A stretch of DNA of 51,095 bases, taken from the NCBI GenBank assembly GCA_017503465.1, contig JAFVSY010000076.1, forward strand, positions 1 to 51,095, read 5' to 3'. Below, one piece after another: positions 35,506 to 42,881 of this stretch. The first letter of the stretch is position 1. The number at the start of each line of letters is the position of its first letter. The notes beneath the pieces are model-generated. The model did no database searches. It saw only the letters and a program-made list of their open reading frames with translations, and was not told where the DNA came from. Source of the stretch: Tidjanibacter sp. (lineage in GTDB: Bacteria; Bacteroidota; Bacteroidia; Bacteroidales; Rikenellaceae). The translations under genes and the position numbers were made by a program.

Positions 35506-35541
35506 ATCTCCTTGTCTATCTCTATGTTGTTCTTTTTCTCT

Positions 35542-36414
35542 CTATTTGTCCAGCCCGATGCGGCACTTGTGGTCCTTGTAGCGTTCCAGGCGACGTTGCT
35601 CCTCGGTGCGGTACTGGCCGCTGCGGCGCATAGCCTCATCGAAGTCCACCTCGTGGGCGTCAAACTCGGGGCCGTCCACGCAGGTAAACTTGGTCTTGCC
35701 ACCCACACTCACCCTGCACGCACCACACATACCGGTACCATCAACCATCAGCGAGTTGAGCGAGGCGATGGTGGGGATACCGAGCTCCTTGGTGGTCAGA
35801 GCCACAAACTTCATCATAATCATCGGGCCGATGGTGATGACCGTGTCGTAGTGCTTGCCTTGCACCTCCACAAGCTCCTTCAAGCAACCCGTAACCATAC
35901 CTTTGAAGCCTTCCGAGCCATCGTCGGTGGCAATGTAGAGGTTGGAGGCCACGCTGCGCATCTCGTCGGTGAGTATGAGGAGCTCTTTGGTCTTGGCACC
36001 AATGATAACGTCGGCCTCCACTCCGTGTTCGTGCAGCCACTTGACCTGCGGGTAGACGGGTGCTGTGCCCACACCGCCCGCAATGAAGAGGATGCGCTTG
36101 GCTTTGAGCTGCTCCACGTTCTCGTACACAAAGTCGGAGGGGCGGCCCAGCGGACCCGCAAAGTCCTCAATGCACTCACCCTCGGCAATCTCACACAACT
36201 TGAGGGTGGAGACGCCAAGCGTCTGCACCACAATCTGCACACTGCCACGCTCGGTGTCGAAGTCGGAGATGGTCAGCGGAATACGCTCGCCCTCCTTGGT
36301 GGCCCTAACGATTACGAATTGTCCGGGATGTGCCGAATGTGCCACCCTCGGTGCGTGAACATCCATCAGGTAGATATTCTCCGCAAGTTTCACTTTACGT
36401 AAAATCTGATACAT
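35542..36414 (-). CDS. nfnA: NfnA-type FAD/NAD-binding [2Fe-2S] subunit
   Basis: A 290-residue reductase subunit of the PyrK/SudB/NfnA type. It has an N-terminal FAD beta-barrel with RIPLTISDFD, an NAD-binding domain with LFIAGGVGTAPVYPQVKWL and TIGPMIMMKFV, and the C-terminal [2Fe-2S] set DGTGMCGACRVSVGG plus FTCVDGPEFD. A short C-terminal extension follows (YRTEEQRRLERYKD). Together with nfnB it should form a complex moving electrons between NADH, ferredoxin and NADPH in the cytoplasm. Alternative reading: sulfide dehydrogenase SudAB, which has the same architecture. Confidence 0.9.
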   Translation of the reverse strand: MYQILRKVKLAENIYLMDVHAPRVAHSAHPGQFVIVRATKEGERIPLTISDFDTERGSVQIVVQTLGVSTLKLCEIAEGECIEDFAGPLGRPSDFVYENVEQLKAKRILFIAGGVGTAPVYPQVKWLHEHGVEADVIIGAKTKELLILTDEMRSVASNLYIATDDGSEGFKGMVTGCLKELVEVQGKHYDTVITIGPMIMMKFVALTTKELGIPTIASLNSLMVDGTGMCGACRVSVGGKTKFTCVDGPEFDAHEVDFDEAMRRSGQYRTEEQRRLERYKDHKCRIGLDK

Positions 36415-36456
36415 ATCTTGTTGTCAAAAAAACTTATTTTCTCCCCTATCCACAAT

Positions 36457-37539
36457 CTACTTTATGGTTGCCCCGACACGCAACTCCCTCACGGGCCTTG
36501 CGGGGTCGTTCACCACAATCATTCCGCCCCCAAAGAGGGTGTCGTAGGCTCCCCTCGGCACCTCCAGCACCACCTCCACACTCACACTCTCGCGTGGGGC
36601 TATGGTCGTACCCTCGGCCAGTCCGATGGTTGTTCCCTCGCGTGGGCTCACTTTGCGCACCACCAGCGGGGCTGTACCCTCGTTGGTGAGCACCACGGTG
36701 CAACGCTGCACGCTCGGCACAGCCACCTCGCCAAAGTCTACCCACGTGGGCTCAATGCGGGCTTTGGGGACCTCCTTGGCCTCTCGGTCGAAGTTGTCCA
36801 CCCCTATGGCGGTGGTGGTCAGCACCACCTCGCTGCGCACGCCGTCAATCAGCACCCCCACCTTATCCCTCAACAGCCCATAGCGAGCCCCATCGGAGGG
36901 GAGCACATAGGTGGCTGTGGCCAGCGCGACCTCTCCCGGGGCGAGCGTGTCGGGCAGGAAGAGTTCCAGTGCCCCACTCTGCTCCACCCACTCGGTGGCT
37001 ATGCGCACACCCCTCTTGGAGGTGTTGGCAAGGGCTATGGTCATACTTTTGCTTGCGCCCTGCGCCACGTTGCCGAAGGCTTTGTAGTTGCTGTCGGCCC
37101 TCACTCCTGCGCCCAAAGCGTAGGGATAGAGCACCTCGGTGGAGCGTTTGCGCCCCCTGACAACACCCTTGATGCGCAATTCGGTGCGACCACGCCCCTC
37201 GTCATAGACCAGCGTGATGCGTTTGTCGAACCGCCCGGGCCTATCTTCGGGGTTGAAGGTGATGGTGAACTTCTCCGAAGCCCCAGGTTTAAGGGGCCTG
37301 CGGGAATAGTCGCCCGTGGTGCATCCACAGGAGGTGTAGACCCTCTCGATGGCCACGGGGTGGGTGGCGGTGTTGGTGTAGACAAAGGTGTGGCTCACCT
37401 TGCCGTCCTCCTCCTCGATGCGCCCGAAGTTCCACTCCACCTCCTCAAAGAGGAGAGCATTAGGGGTGGTGTCGGCCTGTTGTGCCGACAACGCTCCGGC
37501 CAACATCAGGGCCCAAATCGAAAGAAGCACTCTTCTCAT
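36457..37539 (-). CDS. DUF1573-containing exported protein
   Basis: A 360-residue protein with signal peptide MRRVLLSIWALMLAGALSAQ. The first 110 residues after the signal are a DUF1573 domain (VEWNFGRIEEEDGKVSHTF, then VYTSCGCTTGDYSRRPLKPG with the conserved CGC pair); a further Ig-like repeat occurs near the end (EPTWVDFGEVAVPSVQR). These ASH/MSP-like beta domains are abundant in Bacteroidota, and their role is unknown. It ends 42 bp before nfnA begins, so it could be the first gene of that leftward transcript. Confidence 0.85.
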   Translation of the reverse strand: MRRVLLSIWALMLAGALSAQQADTTPNALLFEEVEWNFGRIEEEDGKVSHTFVYTNTATHPVAIERVYTSCGCTTGDYSRRPLKPGASEKFTITFNPEDRPGRFDKRITLVYDEGRGRTELRIKGVVRGRKRSTEVLYPYALGAGVRADSNYKAFGNVAQGASKSMTIALANTSKRGVRIATEWVEQSGALELFLPDTLAPGEVALATATYVLPSDGARYGLLRDKVGVLIDGVRSEVVLTTTAIGVDNFDREAKEVPKARIEPTWVDFGEVAVPSVQRCTVVLTNEGTAPLVVRKVSPREGTTIGLAEGTTIAPRESVSVEVVLEVPRGAYDTLFGGGMIVVNDPARPVRELRVGATIK

Positions 37540-37637
37540 AGCACAACAAAGGTATCTATTTTAGGTGAGAAAGCAACACAAAAGAGGGTGGAAAGTTGGG
37601 TGGCTGCAAGTTTTTTTGAAAAAATATTGTAAAAATG

Positions 37638-37668
37638 TTTGCAGGAAAGAAATTTTGCCATATATTTG
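37638..37668 (+). promoter_or_regulatory. Promoter of tRNA-Asn
   Basis: TTTG (37638-37641), 19-nt spacer, TATATTTG (37661-37668): the cleanest match to the Bacteroidota consensus in the window, 42 nt before the tRNA. A small palindrome TGACC-GA-GGTCA follows at 37680-37691. Confidence 0.78.
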
Positions 37669-37710
37669 CACTCGCAAAATGACCGAGGTCACTAGCATTA
37701 AGGGTTAAAT

Positions 37711-37784
37711 TCCTCAGTAGCTCAGTTGGTTAGAGCACCTGACTGTTAATCAGGGGGTCCTAGGTTCAAGTCCTAGCTGAGGAG
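37711..37784 (+). tRNA. tRNA-Asn (anticodon GTT)
   Basis: Acceptor arms TCCTCAG and CTGAGGA, D-arm AGCTCAGTTGGTTAGAGC, anticodon loop CTGTTAA with GTT, T-arm CTAGG-TTCAAGT-CCTAG, discriminator G; 74 nt. CCA is not encoded. Confidence 0.97.
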
Positions 37785-37786
37785 CG

Positions 37787-37813
37787 AAGGGTTGCAGAGA
37801 TGCAACCCTTTTT
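37787..37813 (+). terminator. Intrinsic terminator of tRNA-Asn
   Basis: AAGGGTTGCA and TGCAACCCTT around a GAGA loop (37797-37800), ending in a T-run at 37809-37813. Confidence 0.88.
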
Positions 37814-37832
37814 GTTTTGGGGAAAATTAAGA

Positions 37833-37872
37833 GGGGGTGTCTAAATGGTTACTAGACACCCCCCCTTTTTTT
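37833..37872. terminator. Second terminator, GGTGTGTCTA family, facing rpiB
   Basis: GGGGGTGTCTA (37833-37843) pairs with TAGACACCCCC (37853-37863) across a 9-nt loop, then a T-run. It lies beyond the tRNA terminator and past the rpiB stop, so it probably serves the leftward luxS-rpiB transcript. Confidence 0.8.
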
Positions 37873-37927
37873 ATTAAAAATTGTATTGCAGTGGCGTGGG
37901 CAGAGCCTACCACCACAGCGGCCACCT

Positions 37928-38368
37928 CTATCGGCTCTCGTAGTGGCTTATTTTGTCGATGCGGCCACAGTGGCGGCCACCCTCGAACTCGGCCTGCAAC
38001 CACTCATCCACAATGGCCTTACCCATCTCTACATCAATGAGTCTTGCGCCCATAGCCAACACATTGGCATCGTTGTGCTGACGGGAGAGGTGGGCCATAT
38101 TAACATCCAAACAGAGTGCACACCTCACGCCCTTAACCTTATTGGCGGCGATGCTGATGCCGATACCGCTACCGCAGATGACGATACCCCTCTCCACTTC
38201 GCCTCGTGCCACAGCCTCGCCCACGGCAATACCATAGTCGGGATAGTCGGAACGCTCGGCCGAGTAGCAACCCTTGTCGACAAGTTCGTGGCCCTTTGCG
38301 GTGAGGTAGGCCTTGATTTCCTCTTTGAATGTGAATGCTGCGTGGTCGCAACCGATAGCAATTTTCAT
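37928..38368 (-). CDS. rpiB: Ribose-5-phosphate isomerase B
   Basis: A 146-residue isomerase interconverting ribose 5-phosphate and ribulose 5-phosphate. IAIGCDHAAFTFKEEIKAYL, DYPDYGIAVGEAVARGEVERG and GIVICGSGIGISIAANKVKG (active-site cysteine in CGSGIG) are the family blocks. The ATG at 38368 was taken; an upstream extension lacks family resemblance and overlaps the nucleosidase gene. It is the third gene after luxS and the nucleosidase, in line with reuse of released ribose. Confidence 0.95.
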   Translation of the reverse strand: MKIAIGCDHAAFTFKEEIKAYLTAKGHELVDKGCYSAERSDYPDYGIAVGEAVARGEVERGIVICGSGIGISIAANKVKGVRCALCLDVNMAHLSRQHNDANVLAMGARLIDVEMGKAIVDEWLQAEFEGGRHCGRIDKISHYESR

Positions 38369-38414
38369 ACTCTTATGGCGGTTATTTGTTGTTTTAATCT
38401 TCTTTGTGCCCCAC

Positions 38415-39008
38415 TTAGAGTTTTTCGAGAATCTCCACAAAGGGGGTAAAGTCGGGGTGCTCACACACAAATCGCTCAAAGGCGTCGGCATCGCACCCTT
38501 TCTCCGGGGTGTCGCTCACCATCTTGACGACCATTGCGGGCACTCCGTGCTGGGCGGCAATCTGACACACAGCGGTGGCCTCCATATCAAAGAGGGCCTT
38601 GTCGGTGCCGAAGCGACTCTTAATCTCGCCAATCATCTCGGCCCCAACGAAACTATCGCCCGTATAGACGGTGGCCTCATCGGCACCCTCCAGGGCATAG
38701 GGTTTGGTAAGGAAGTCCACCCCATCGAGCCCCTCGGGAACGTGGCTGTCGTGGTAGCGGGCAGCGCAGGGGCACACGATGTCGCCCGTGTTGTAGGCGG
38801 CCGATGCGGCAGCATAACCCACCACGGCCACAAGGTCAAACCTCTCCTCGGCCAATGCGAGTGCCGTTGCGGCGGCGGCATAGACCTTGCCCACATAGCC
38901 ACGGCGAATGGTGTAGGCATTGAGCAGCGGCAGGGGGTAGTTGTTGAGTGCTTGGAGCATATTCTCCTGCTCGGCAGCCATAGGTGTTATGACAAGAATA
39001 TTTTTCAT
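38415..39008 (-). CDS. Short, divergent MTA/SAH nucleosidase-like protein
   Basis: A 197-residue member of the nucleoside phosphorylase superfamily, shorter than E. coli Pfs (about 230). It keeps the acidic pair in AAEQENM, the ribose-binding FDMEATAVCQIA and the catalytic aspartate region VKMVSDTPE. The glycine blocks differ: GVGKVNA is GYVGKVYA here, and NTGSAGG is replaced by VVGYAAAS. Being directly between luxS and rpiB, it most likely removes adenine from S-adenosylhomocysteine to make the LuxS substrate, but a different nucleoside cannot be excluded. Spacing to luxS is 28 bp. Confidence 0.82.
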   Translation of the reverse strand: MKNILVITPMAAEQENMLQALNNYPLPLLNAYTIRRGYVGKVYAAAATALALAEERFDLVAVVGYAAASAAYNTGDIVCPCAARYHDSHVPEGLDGVDFLTKPYALEGADEATVYTGDSFVGAEMIGEIKSRFGTDKALFDMEATAVCQIAAQHGVPAMVVKMVSDTPEKGCDADAFERFVCEHPDFTPFVEILEKL

Positions 39009-39036
39009 TGCGTTGGTAAATATCTACTTATGTGAT

Positions 39037-39501
39037 TTAGCGTTTCAGCAACTCCTGAAGCAGGTTGCCATACTCGGCAAGGGCGGCATTGGAGCCCTCA
39101 ATGTCGTAGAGTTCAGGGTTACCGCACTGCACCACAGTGAGGCCCGGCACATCGCTCTGGGTGCGCAGAGCCGACTGCTCACGGCACACCTTCAGCACCG
39201 CCTCCATCACCTTGCGCTGGGGCACCCACCCCTTGACCACAAGGTAGAAACCGGTCTTGCACCCCATCGGCGCAAACGACACCACACTGTTACCAAGCTC
39301 CTCACGCAGATAGTGTGCCATAAGGTGCTCAATGGTGTGGATAACTTCGGGAGTGAGGTAGGCTTTCTCGCGCGGTGCACGGAAGCGCATATCGTAGGAT
39401 TTGATGGGGTAGATGCGGCCCACGGTGTAGAGCGAACGCAGATAAAACCCACGGTCGAGTGTGGTGTGGTCCACCGCAAAGGATGCAACTTTACTCTTCA
39501 T
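39037..39501 (-). CDS. luxS: S-ribosylhomocysteine lyase
   Basis: A 154-residue iron/zinc enzyme that splits S-ribosylhomocysteine to homocysteine and DPD, the precursor of autoinducer-2. Metal ligands are HTIEH and the cysteine in VVQCGNPELYD; the catalytic cysteine is in APMGCKTGFYLVV. The ATG at 39501 starts MKSKVASFAVDHTTL, as in other LuxS; ten codons upstream are excluded. First gene of a luxS-nucleosidase-rpiB operon. Confidence 0.96.
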   Translation of the reverse strand: MKSKVASFAVDHTTLDRGFYLRSLYTVGRIYPIKSYDMRFRAPREKAYLTPEVIHTIEHLMAHYLREELGNSVVSFAPMGCKTGFYLVVKGWVPQRKVMEAVLKVCREQSALRTQSDVPGLTVVQCGNPELYDIEGSNAALAEYGNLLQELLKR

Positions 39502-39543
39502 ATTGTTGTTTACGGTTGTGAAATCACACAAAAGTAAGTATTA

Positions 39544-39578
39544 GAATTGAGAATTGAAAATTGAGAATTGAGAATTTT
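39544..39578. repeat. 7-nt period array upstream of luxS
   Basis: GAATTGA, GAATTGA, AAATTGA, GAATTGA, GAATTTT in perfect register. The unit is the reverse complement of the TCAATTC-type units at 23064 and 28064. Confidence 0.78.
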
Positions 39579-39610
39579 CCCCTTTCTGCTCTTTCTTGCC
39601 CTTTACTGCT

Positions 39611-39697
39611 CCACAAACCCCTCAGTCGCTTTGCGCCAGCTCCCCTAACTTAGGGGAGCAGTGGTCGGATGGCACGGGTAACGAGTTCGTTATCCGA
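39611..39697. repeat. Palindrome-rich dispersed repeat-like segment
   Basis: The 329-bp gap between luxS and the menA-like gene holds, between two heptad arrays, a G+C-rich block with two inverted repeats: GCTCCCCTAA/TTAGGGGAGC (39639-39648 with 39650-39659, one-base centre) and TCGGAT...TAACGA/TCGTTA...ATCCGA (39665-39697). It has no reading frame of note. The first part resembles palindromic intergenic repeats I recall from many gut bacteria, which needs a search. Confidence 0.6.
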
Positions 39698-39723
39698 AAT
39701 AAAAATGCGCCGCAGGCACCACA

Positions 39724-39772
39724 ATTTTCCATTTTCAATTTTCAATTGTCAATTCTGAATTTTGAATTTTGG
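39724..39772. repeat. 7-nt period array upstream of the menA-like gene
   Basis: Seven successive units: ATTTTCC, ATTTTCA, ATTTTCA, ATTGTCA, ATTCTGA, ATTTTGA, ATTTTGG. The middle of the unit drifts from TTC to TTG along the array, so it changes gradually from the sequence type seen at 28064 to the type seen at base 1. Confidence 0.8.
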
Positions 39773-39830
39773 AAGTCGTGCAAAAAAACCTACATTTGTG
39801 GAAGAAATAACATCTTAACGAAAACCATCT

Positions 39831-40766
39831 ATGGCAAAACACACCCTCAAAGAGTGGTATCTCGCCACTCGACCTTGGTCGTTCCCCGCATCGGCAATGC
39901 CCGTAGCCTCAACCATCGCCTACCTCTTCTGGGTTTCTAAAACTTCCGCAGGGGCTCCCGAAGTAAATTGGCTCTGCGGAGCGTTGGTCCTTGTGGGTAT
40001 CATTCTCTTCCACGCCGCAGGCAACGTTCTGAGCGACTACAGCGACTATCGCAAGGGAGTCGATACGCCCGAAAACGCAATGATGCTACCCCTCGTGAAT
40101 GGCTCCTTCAAAGACTATGAGTTCCGCCGCTATGGCATTGTGCTCTTTGTTCTCGGGTGCATTGTGGGTGGGGTGTTGTTGCTACTCACCAAGGACATCA
40201 ATCTGCTCTACGTTGGAGTGGCCGGCGGAGTGCTCACCCTGCTCTACTCCTTCCTCAAATATCGCTCGTTGGGCGATGTAGTAATCATCCTCACCTACGC
40301 CATTCTTCCCATCATCGGCACCTCGCTCGTTACTGTGGGGCAGGTCGATTGGTCGGCTATGGTGTTGGCAGTGCCCCTTGGGTTGATTACCGACTCCATC
40401 CTCCACATCAACAATGCCCGCGATGCCGAGAGCGACCGTGCCGCAGGTGCCCGCACCTTTGCGATGCGCATCGGCCCCAAGGCCTCGGCCCTCATCTATC
40501 AATTTGAGGTACTCTTCCCCATCGTGTGGGTGCTCATCGCCATTTTTGCGGGTTGGTTGCCCCCGCTCACGCTTGTGGTGTGTGCTGTGGGTAACACGGC
40601 AATGGGTATGGCTCGCCAAGCCCGAAAACTCACCACCGAGGGCCCTGCCGCCATTGCACACCTCGACCAGCAGAGTGCCAAGTTGCAGGCCGAGTTTAGC
40701 GTTGTGATGATTGTTTCCCTTGTGGTTAGTGCCCTTGTTGGCTGGGGTGCCTATTTTGCACTATGA
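39831..40766 (+). CDS. menA: UbiA family prenyltransferase, probably MenA
   Basis: A 311-residue membrane prenyltransferase with about eight hydrophobic segments. The two Asp-rich motifs that bind prenyl diphosphate through magnesium are NVLSDYSDYRKGVD and NNARDAESDRAAG. The form DYSDYRKG is typical of 1,4-dihydroxy-2-naphthoate polyprenyltransferase, so it should make demethylmenaquinone, the quinone used by the fumarate reductase 6 kb away. The next gene overlaps by 4 bp. Confidence 0.87.
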   Translation: MAKHTLKEWYLATRPWSFPASAMPVASTIAYLFWVSKTSAGAPEVNWLCGALVLVGIILFHAAGNVLSDYSDYRKGVDTPENAMMLPLVNGSFKDYEFRRYGIVLFVLGCIVGGVLLLLTKDINLLYVGVAGGVLTLLYSFLKYRSLGDVVIILTYAILPIIGTSLVTVGQVDWSAMVLAVPLGLITDSILHINNARDAESDRAAGARTFAMRIGPKASALIYQFEVLFPIVWVLIAIFAGWLPPLTLVVCAVGNTAMGMARQARKLTTEGPAAIAHLDQQSAKLQAEFSVVMIVSLVVSALVGWGAYFAL

Positions 40767-41386
40767 CAAAGAAAATCCTGCTTCCCATAGCCGTTGCAGC
40801 CCTGCTGTGGTTTGTGATGTTCAGTCCGTGGACCGCCCCGCACGTCAATTTTTGGCTTACGATGAGCCTTGCGGGAGTGGTGCTCACCACGCTCTCCCTC
40901 GCCACCACACCCGACCTGCGCAGGGTGCTTGCCGTGGAGTTTTCCGCCAAGCACATTTTGTTGGGCGTGGCTCTTGCTGCGCTGCTGTGGGGAGTATTCT
41001 GGGTGGGCGACAAGGTGGCCTGCTGGATGTTCCCCTTTGCCGAGGGTGAGATTGGCTCCATCTACTCGATGAAGGATGGCACCTCGCCTTGGCTCATCGG
41101 CCCATTGTTGTTGCTTGTCATCGGCCCCGCCGAGGAGATTTTCTGGCGTGGCTTTGTGCAGCGACAACTATCCCTCAAAATAAATCCCACGTGGGCCTTT
41201 GTGCTCACCACAGCCATCTATGCCCTCGTGCACATTTGGGCACTGAACTTTATGCTGGTGGTGTCCGCTGCGGTGGTTGGCGGTGTGTGGGGCTTGCTGT
41301 ATCGACTGTGGCCCAAGAGCCTTTGGACACTCATTGTTTCCCACGCCGTGTGGGATGTGGTCGTCTTTCTGATATTTCCCATTTAG
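40763..41386 (+). CDS. CPBP family intramembrane metalloprotease
   Basis: A 207-residue polytopic membrane protein of the CAAX protease/bacteriocin-processing (Abi) family. Motif 1 is GPAEEIFWRGFVQ (EExxxR), motif 2 YALVHIWA, and motif 3 IVSHAVWDVV. The substrate is not known; relatives process prenylated proteins or peptides. The 4-bp start/stop overlap with the prenyltransferase gene suggests translational coupling, which is interesting because CAAX proteases act on prenylated substrates, but a functional link is only speculation. Confidence 0.88.
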   Translation: MTKKILLPIAVAALLWFVMFSPWTAPHVNFWLTMSLAGVVLTTLSLATTPDLRRVLAVEFSAKHILLGVALAALLWGVFWVGDKVACWMFPFAEGEIGSIYSMKDGTSPWLIGPLLLLVIGPAEEIFWRGFVQRQLSLKINPTWAFVLTTAIYALVHIWALNFMLVVSAAVVGGVWGLLYRLWPKSLWTLIVSHAVWDVVVFLIFPI

Positions 41387-41418
41387 TCTGCGCATAGCAG
41401 GCTCTCTTTCATTCCGAC

Positions 41419-41919
41419 TTACACATTTTCCCCTTTCGCCCGAGCGGAAGGGGTTTGTTGTGCCGACTTTGTCCGAAGGTTGGGACACTGTCCTGTGCGT
41501 ATGTTTCGGCAGCAACAAGTCCCATTGGTGGCCTCACACGAGGAGCAACCTTGTGGCCGACACATCTCCTCACGGTCCCAGCGGTGGGCCTTGCGGTAGT
41601 CGGTGGGAGTGGACCCAAAGTGTTCCTTAAAGAGGCGGATGAAGTGCGAAGGGGTGCTGAAGAGTGTGGTGTAGGCAATGGCCTTGACCGAGAGGTTGGA
41701 GCCGCACAGCAGCCTTTTGGCATACTCCAATCGCTTTCGCACCATCCAGCGGTGTACGCTCTCGCCAAAGAGACACCGGAATTTGAGTTTGAATGTGGTG
41801 GTACAGAGGCAACACTCCTCTGCGAGTTGTTCGATACTCTTTTTGGAGTATACACCTTGCGTGGCCACCTTGTATAGGTGCTCATCAAGTGGCGAATTGG
41901 GGTCATCTTGATTGGTCAT
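41419..41919 (-). CDS. AraC family regulator with a cysteine-rich tail
   Basis: A 166-residue protein. Residues 20-113 are an AraC DNA-binding domain with two helix-turn-helix units (SKKSIEQLAEECCLCTTTFK, and SVKAIAYTTLFSTPSHFIRL ending in TPTDYRK). There is no separate sensor domain before it. After residue 114 comes a tail with seven cysteines (120, 125, 128, 135, 136, 137, 145), and three more are in ECCLC of the first HTH. This pattern could bind a metal or sense redox state. No target is evident; the lipocalin gene is nearest downstream of its divergent side. The ATG at 41919 removes an unrelated extension. Confidence 0.8.
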   Translation of the reverse strand: MTNQDDPNSPLDEHLYKVATQGVYSKKSIEQLAEECCLCTTTFKLKFRCLFGESVHRWMVRKRLEYAKRLLCGSNLSVKAIAYTTLFSTPSHFIRLFKEHFGSTPTDYRKAHRWDREEMCRPQGCSSCEATNGTCCCRNIRTGQCPNLRTKSAQQTPSARAKGENV

Positions 41920-42044
41920 TTGTGGGTTGTGGTTGATTTGGTGGCGCAAAAGTATCCCATTACACAAAACAAAGGTGTGGAATAGCCCGAAAGTTATCCA
42001 CACCTGTCAGTAACCCCAAAATCGGAGCACACATTTCAGGCTAA

Positions 42045-42077
42045 GGGTGTGTCTAAATTGTCAGACACACCCCTATG
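42045..42077. terminator. Hairpin of the GGTGTGTCTA family
   Basis: GGGTGTGTCT (42045-42054) pairs with AGACACACCC (42063-42072) with an 8-nt loop. T-runs are weak on the plus strand. It lies between the AraC gene and the 120-nt near-palindrome, and may end the leftward lipocalin transcript after it has passed through that element. Confidence 0.65.
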
Positions 42078-42084
42078 TTTTTCA

Positions 42085-42207
42085 GAAGTTGTATAACAAG
42101 AGGGATTTCAAGGCTTGCGCAGTCCGAAAAACCGCAGTTTACACGGCGTAAATGAGGATTTTGAGGACAAGCGTAACGCAGAAATCACCTTGTTAGACAG
42201 CTTCTCT
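42085..42207. repeat. 120-nt imperfect palindrome next to the lipocalin gene
   Basis: The outer arms (AGAAGTTGTATAACAAG at 42085-42101, and AACAAGGTGATTTC on the other strand from 42194 back to 42181, reaching AGAAG at 42207) mirror each other with few mismatches. The inner arms GTCC-AAAA-CC-TTTAC (42122-42142) and the reverse of GTAAATGAGGATTTTGAGGAC (split at 42148-42168) also mirror each other around a centre near 42145. The whole could fold as a long hairpin or be a small mobile palindrome. It lies directly after the lipocalin stop codon and contains no clear gene. Confidence 0.6.
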
Positions 42208-42751
42208 ATTGGTCCTGCTCCACGATGATTATGTCCGAGAGGTCGTAGCCCCTGTCCCGCAGTCGGGCAAAAATGCCGTCCATAGTTTCCTTCGGCAGAG
42301 AGGGGGTGCGGGAGAGTACCCAAAGGTATTTGGGACTGCCACCGCCCACCACCGAGTAGGAGTAGTCGGGGGCGACCTCCAGAATGTTGTACTCGCCGGG
42401 GAAGATGAAGAAGGTAACCATCAGTTGGCCGGGGATGTCGGTGGTGCGGGCCTTGCCTCGGCTCACCTTGCGTTTACCCTTCTTCACGCCCTCGTTGGTT
42501 ACGTCAATCTTACCATCGGGGCGGAGGGTGTAGGTAGCCACCACGTGGCTCATACCCTTCTCAAACGAGTGTGGCTTGCGCACGAGTTCATACCAACGCC
42601 CCTGATAACGTTCCAAGTCCACGTTGGAGGCGGGGGTGTTGTTGAGTTCCTTGGTGCGCCCTGCGGGCTCGGCAGCAAAGAGGTTGTAGCACCCGAGAGC
42701 AAGAGCCACGAGTGCAAGGCGAATGGAGGTGCGGAGTGTAAAAGAGTTCAT
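42206..42751 (-). CDS. Lipocalin family protein (Blc-like)
   Basis: A 181-residue protein with an N-terminal hydrophobic segment (SIRLALVALALGCYNLFAA) that may be a signal peptide; the cysteine in it is a possible but atypical lipidation site. The lipocalin core begins VDLERYQGRWYELVRKPHSF with the invariant GxW, and includes YLWVLSRTPSL as in bacterial Blc. Such proteins bind lipids or small hydrophobic molecules in the envelope. The start at 42751 was picked because upstream codons run into the divergent radical SAM promoter region. A large palindrome follows its stop. Confidence 0.85.
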   Translation of the reverse strand: MNSFTLRTSIRLALVALALGCYNLFAAEPAGRTKELNNTPASNVDLERYQGRWYELVRKPHSFEKGMSHVVATYTLRPDGKIDVTNEGVKKGKRKVSRGKARTTDIPGQLMVTFFIFPGEYNILEVAPDYSYSVVGGGSPKYLWVLSRTPSLPKETMDGIFARLRDRGYDLSDIIIVEQDQ

Positions 42752-42828
42752 AAAGCGGTAAAGTTTTTGTTTAACACCCACCAAGGTGGGCAAACCGAGT
42801 GCCAATGTGTGCATTTGGGAGGGTAAAA

Positions 42829-42860
42829 TTTGCTCCACTCAACAAAATGCACTACCTTCG
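42829..42860 (+). promoter_or_regulatory. Promoter of the radical SAM gene
   Basis: TTTG (42829-42832), 20-nt spacer, TACCTTCG (42853-42860, one mismatch), 21 nt before the ATG at 42882. Confidence 0.6.
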
Positions 42861-42881
42861 TGTCCGAAAATCGCCAACTCT

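Noticed and set aside
41409..41906. Second open frame overlapping the AraC regulator on the same strand
   Set aside because: Its product has no helix-turn-helix or other recognisable pattern, whereas the chosen frame contains a full AraC domain.
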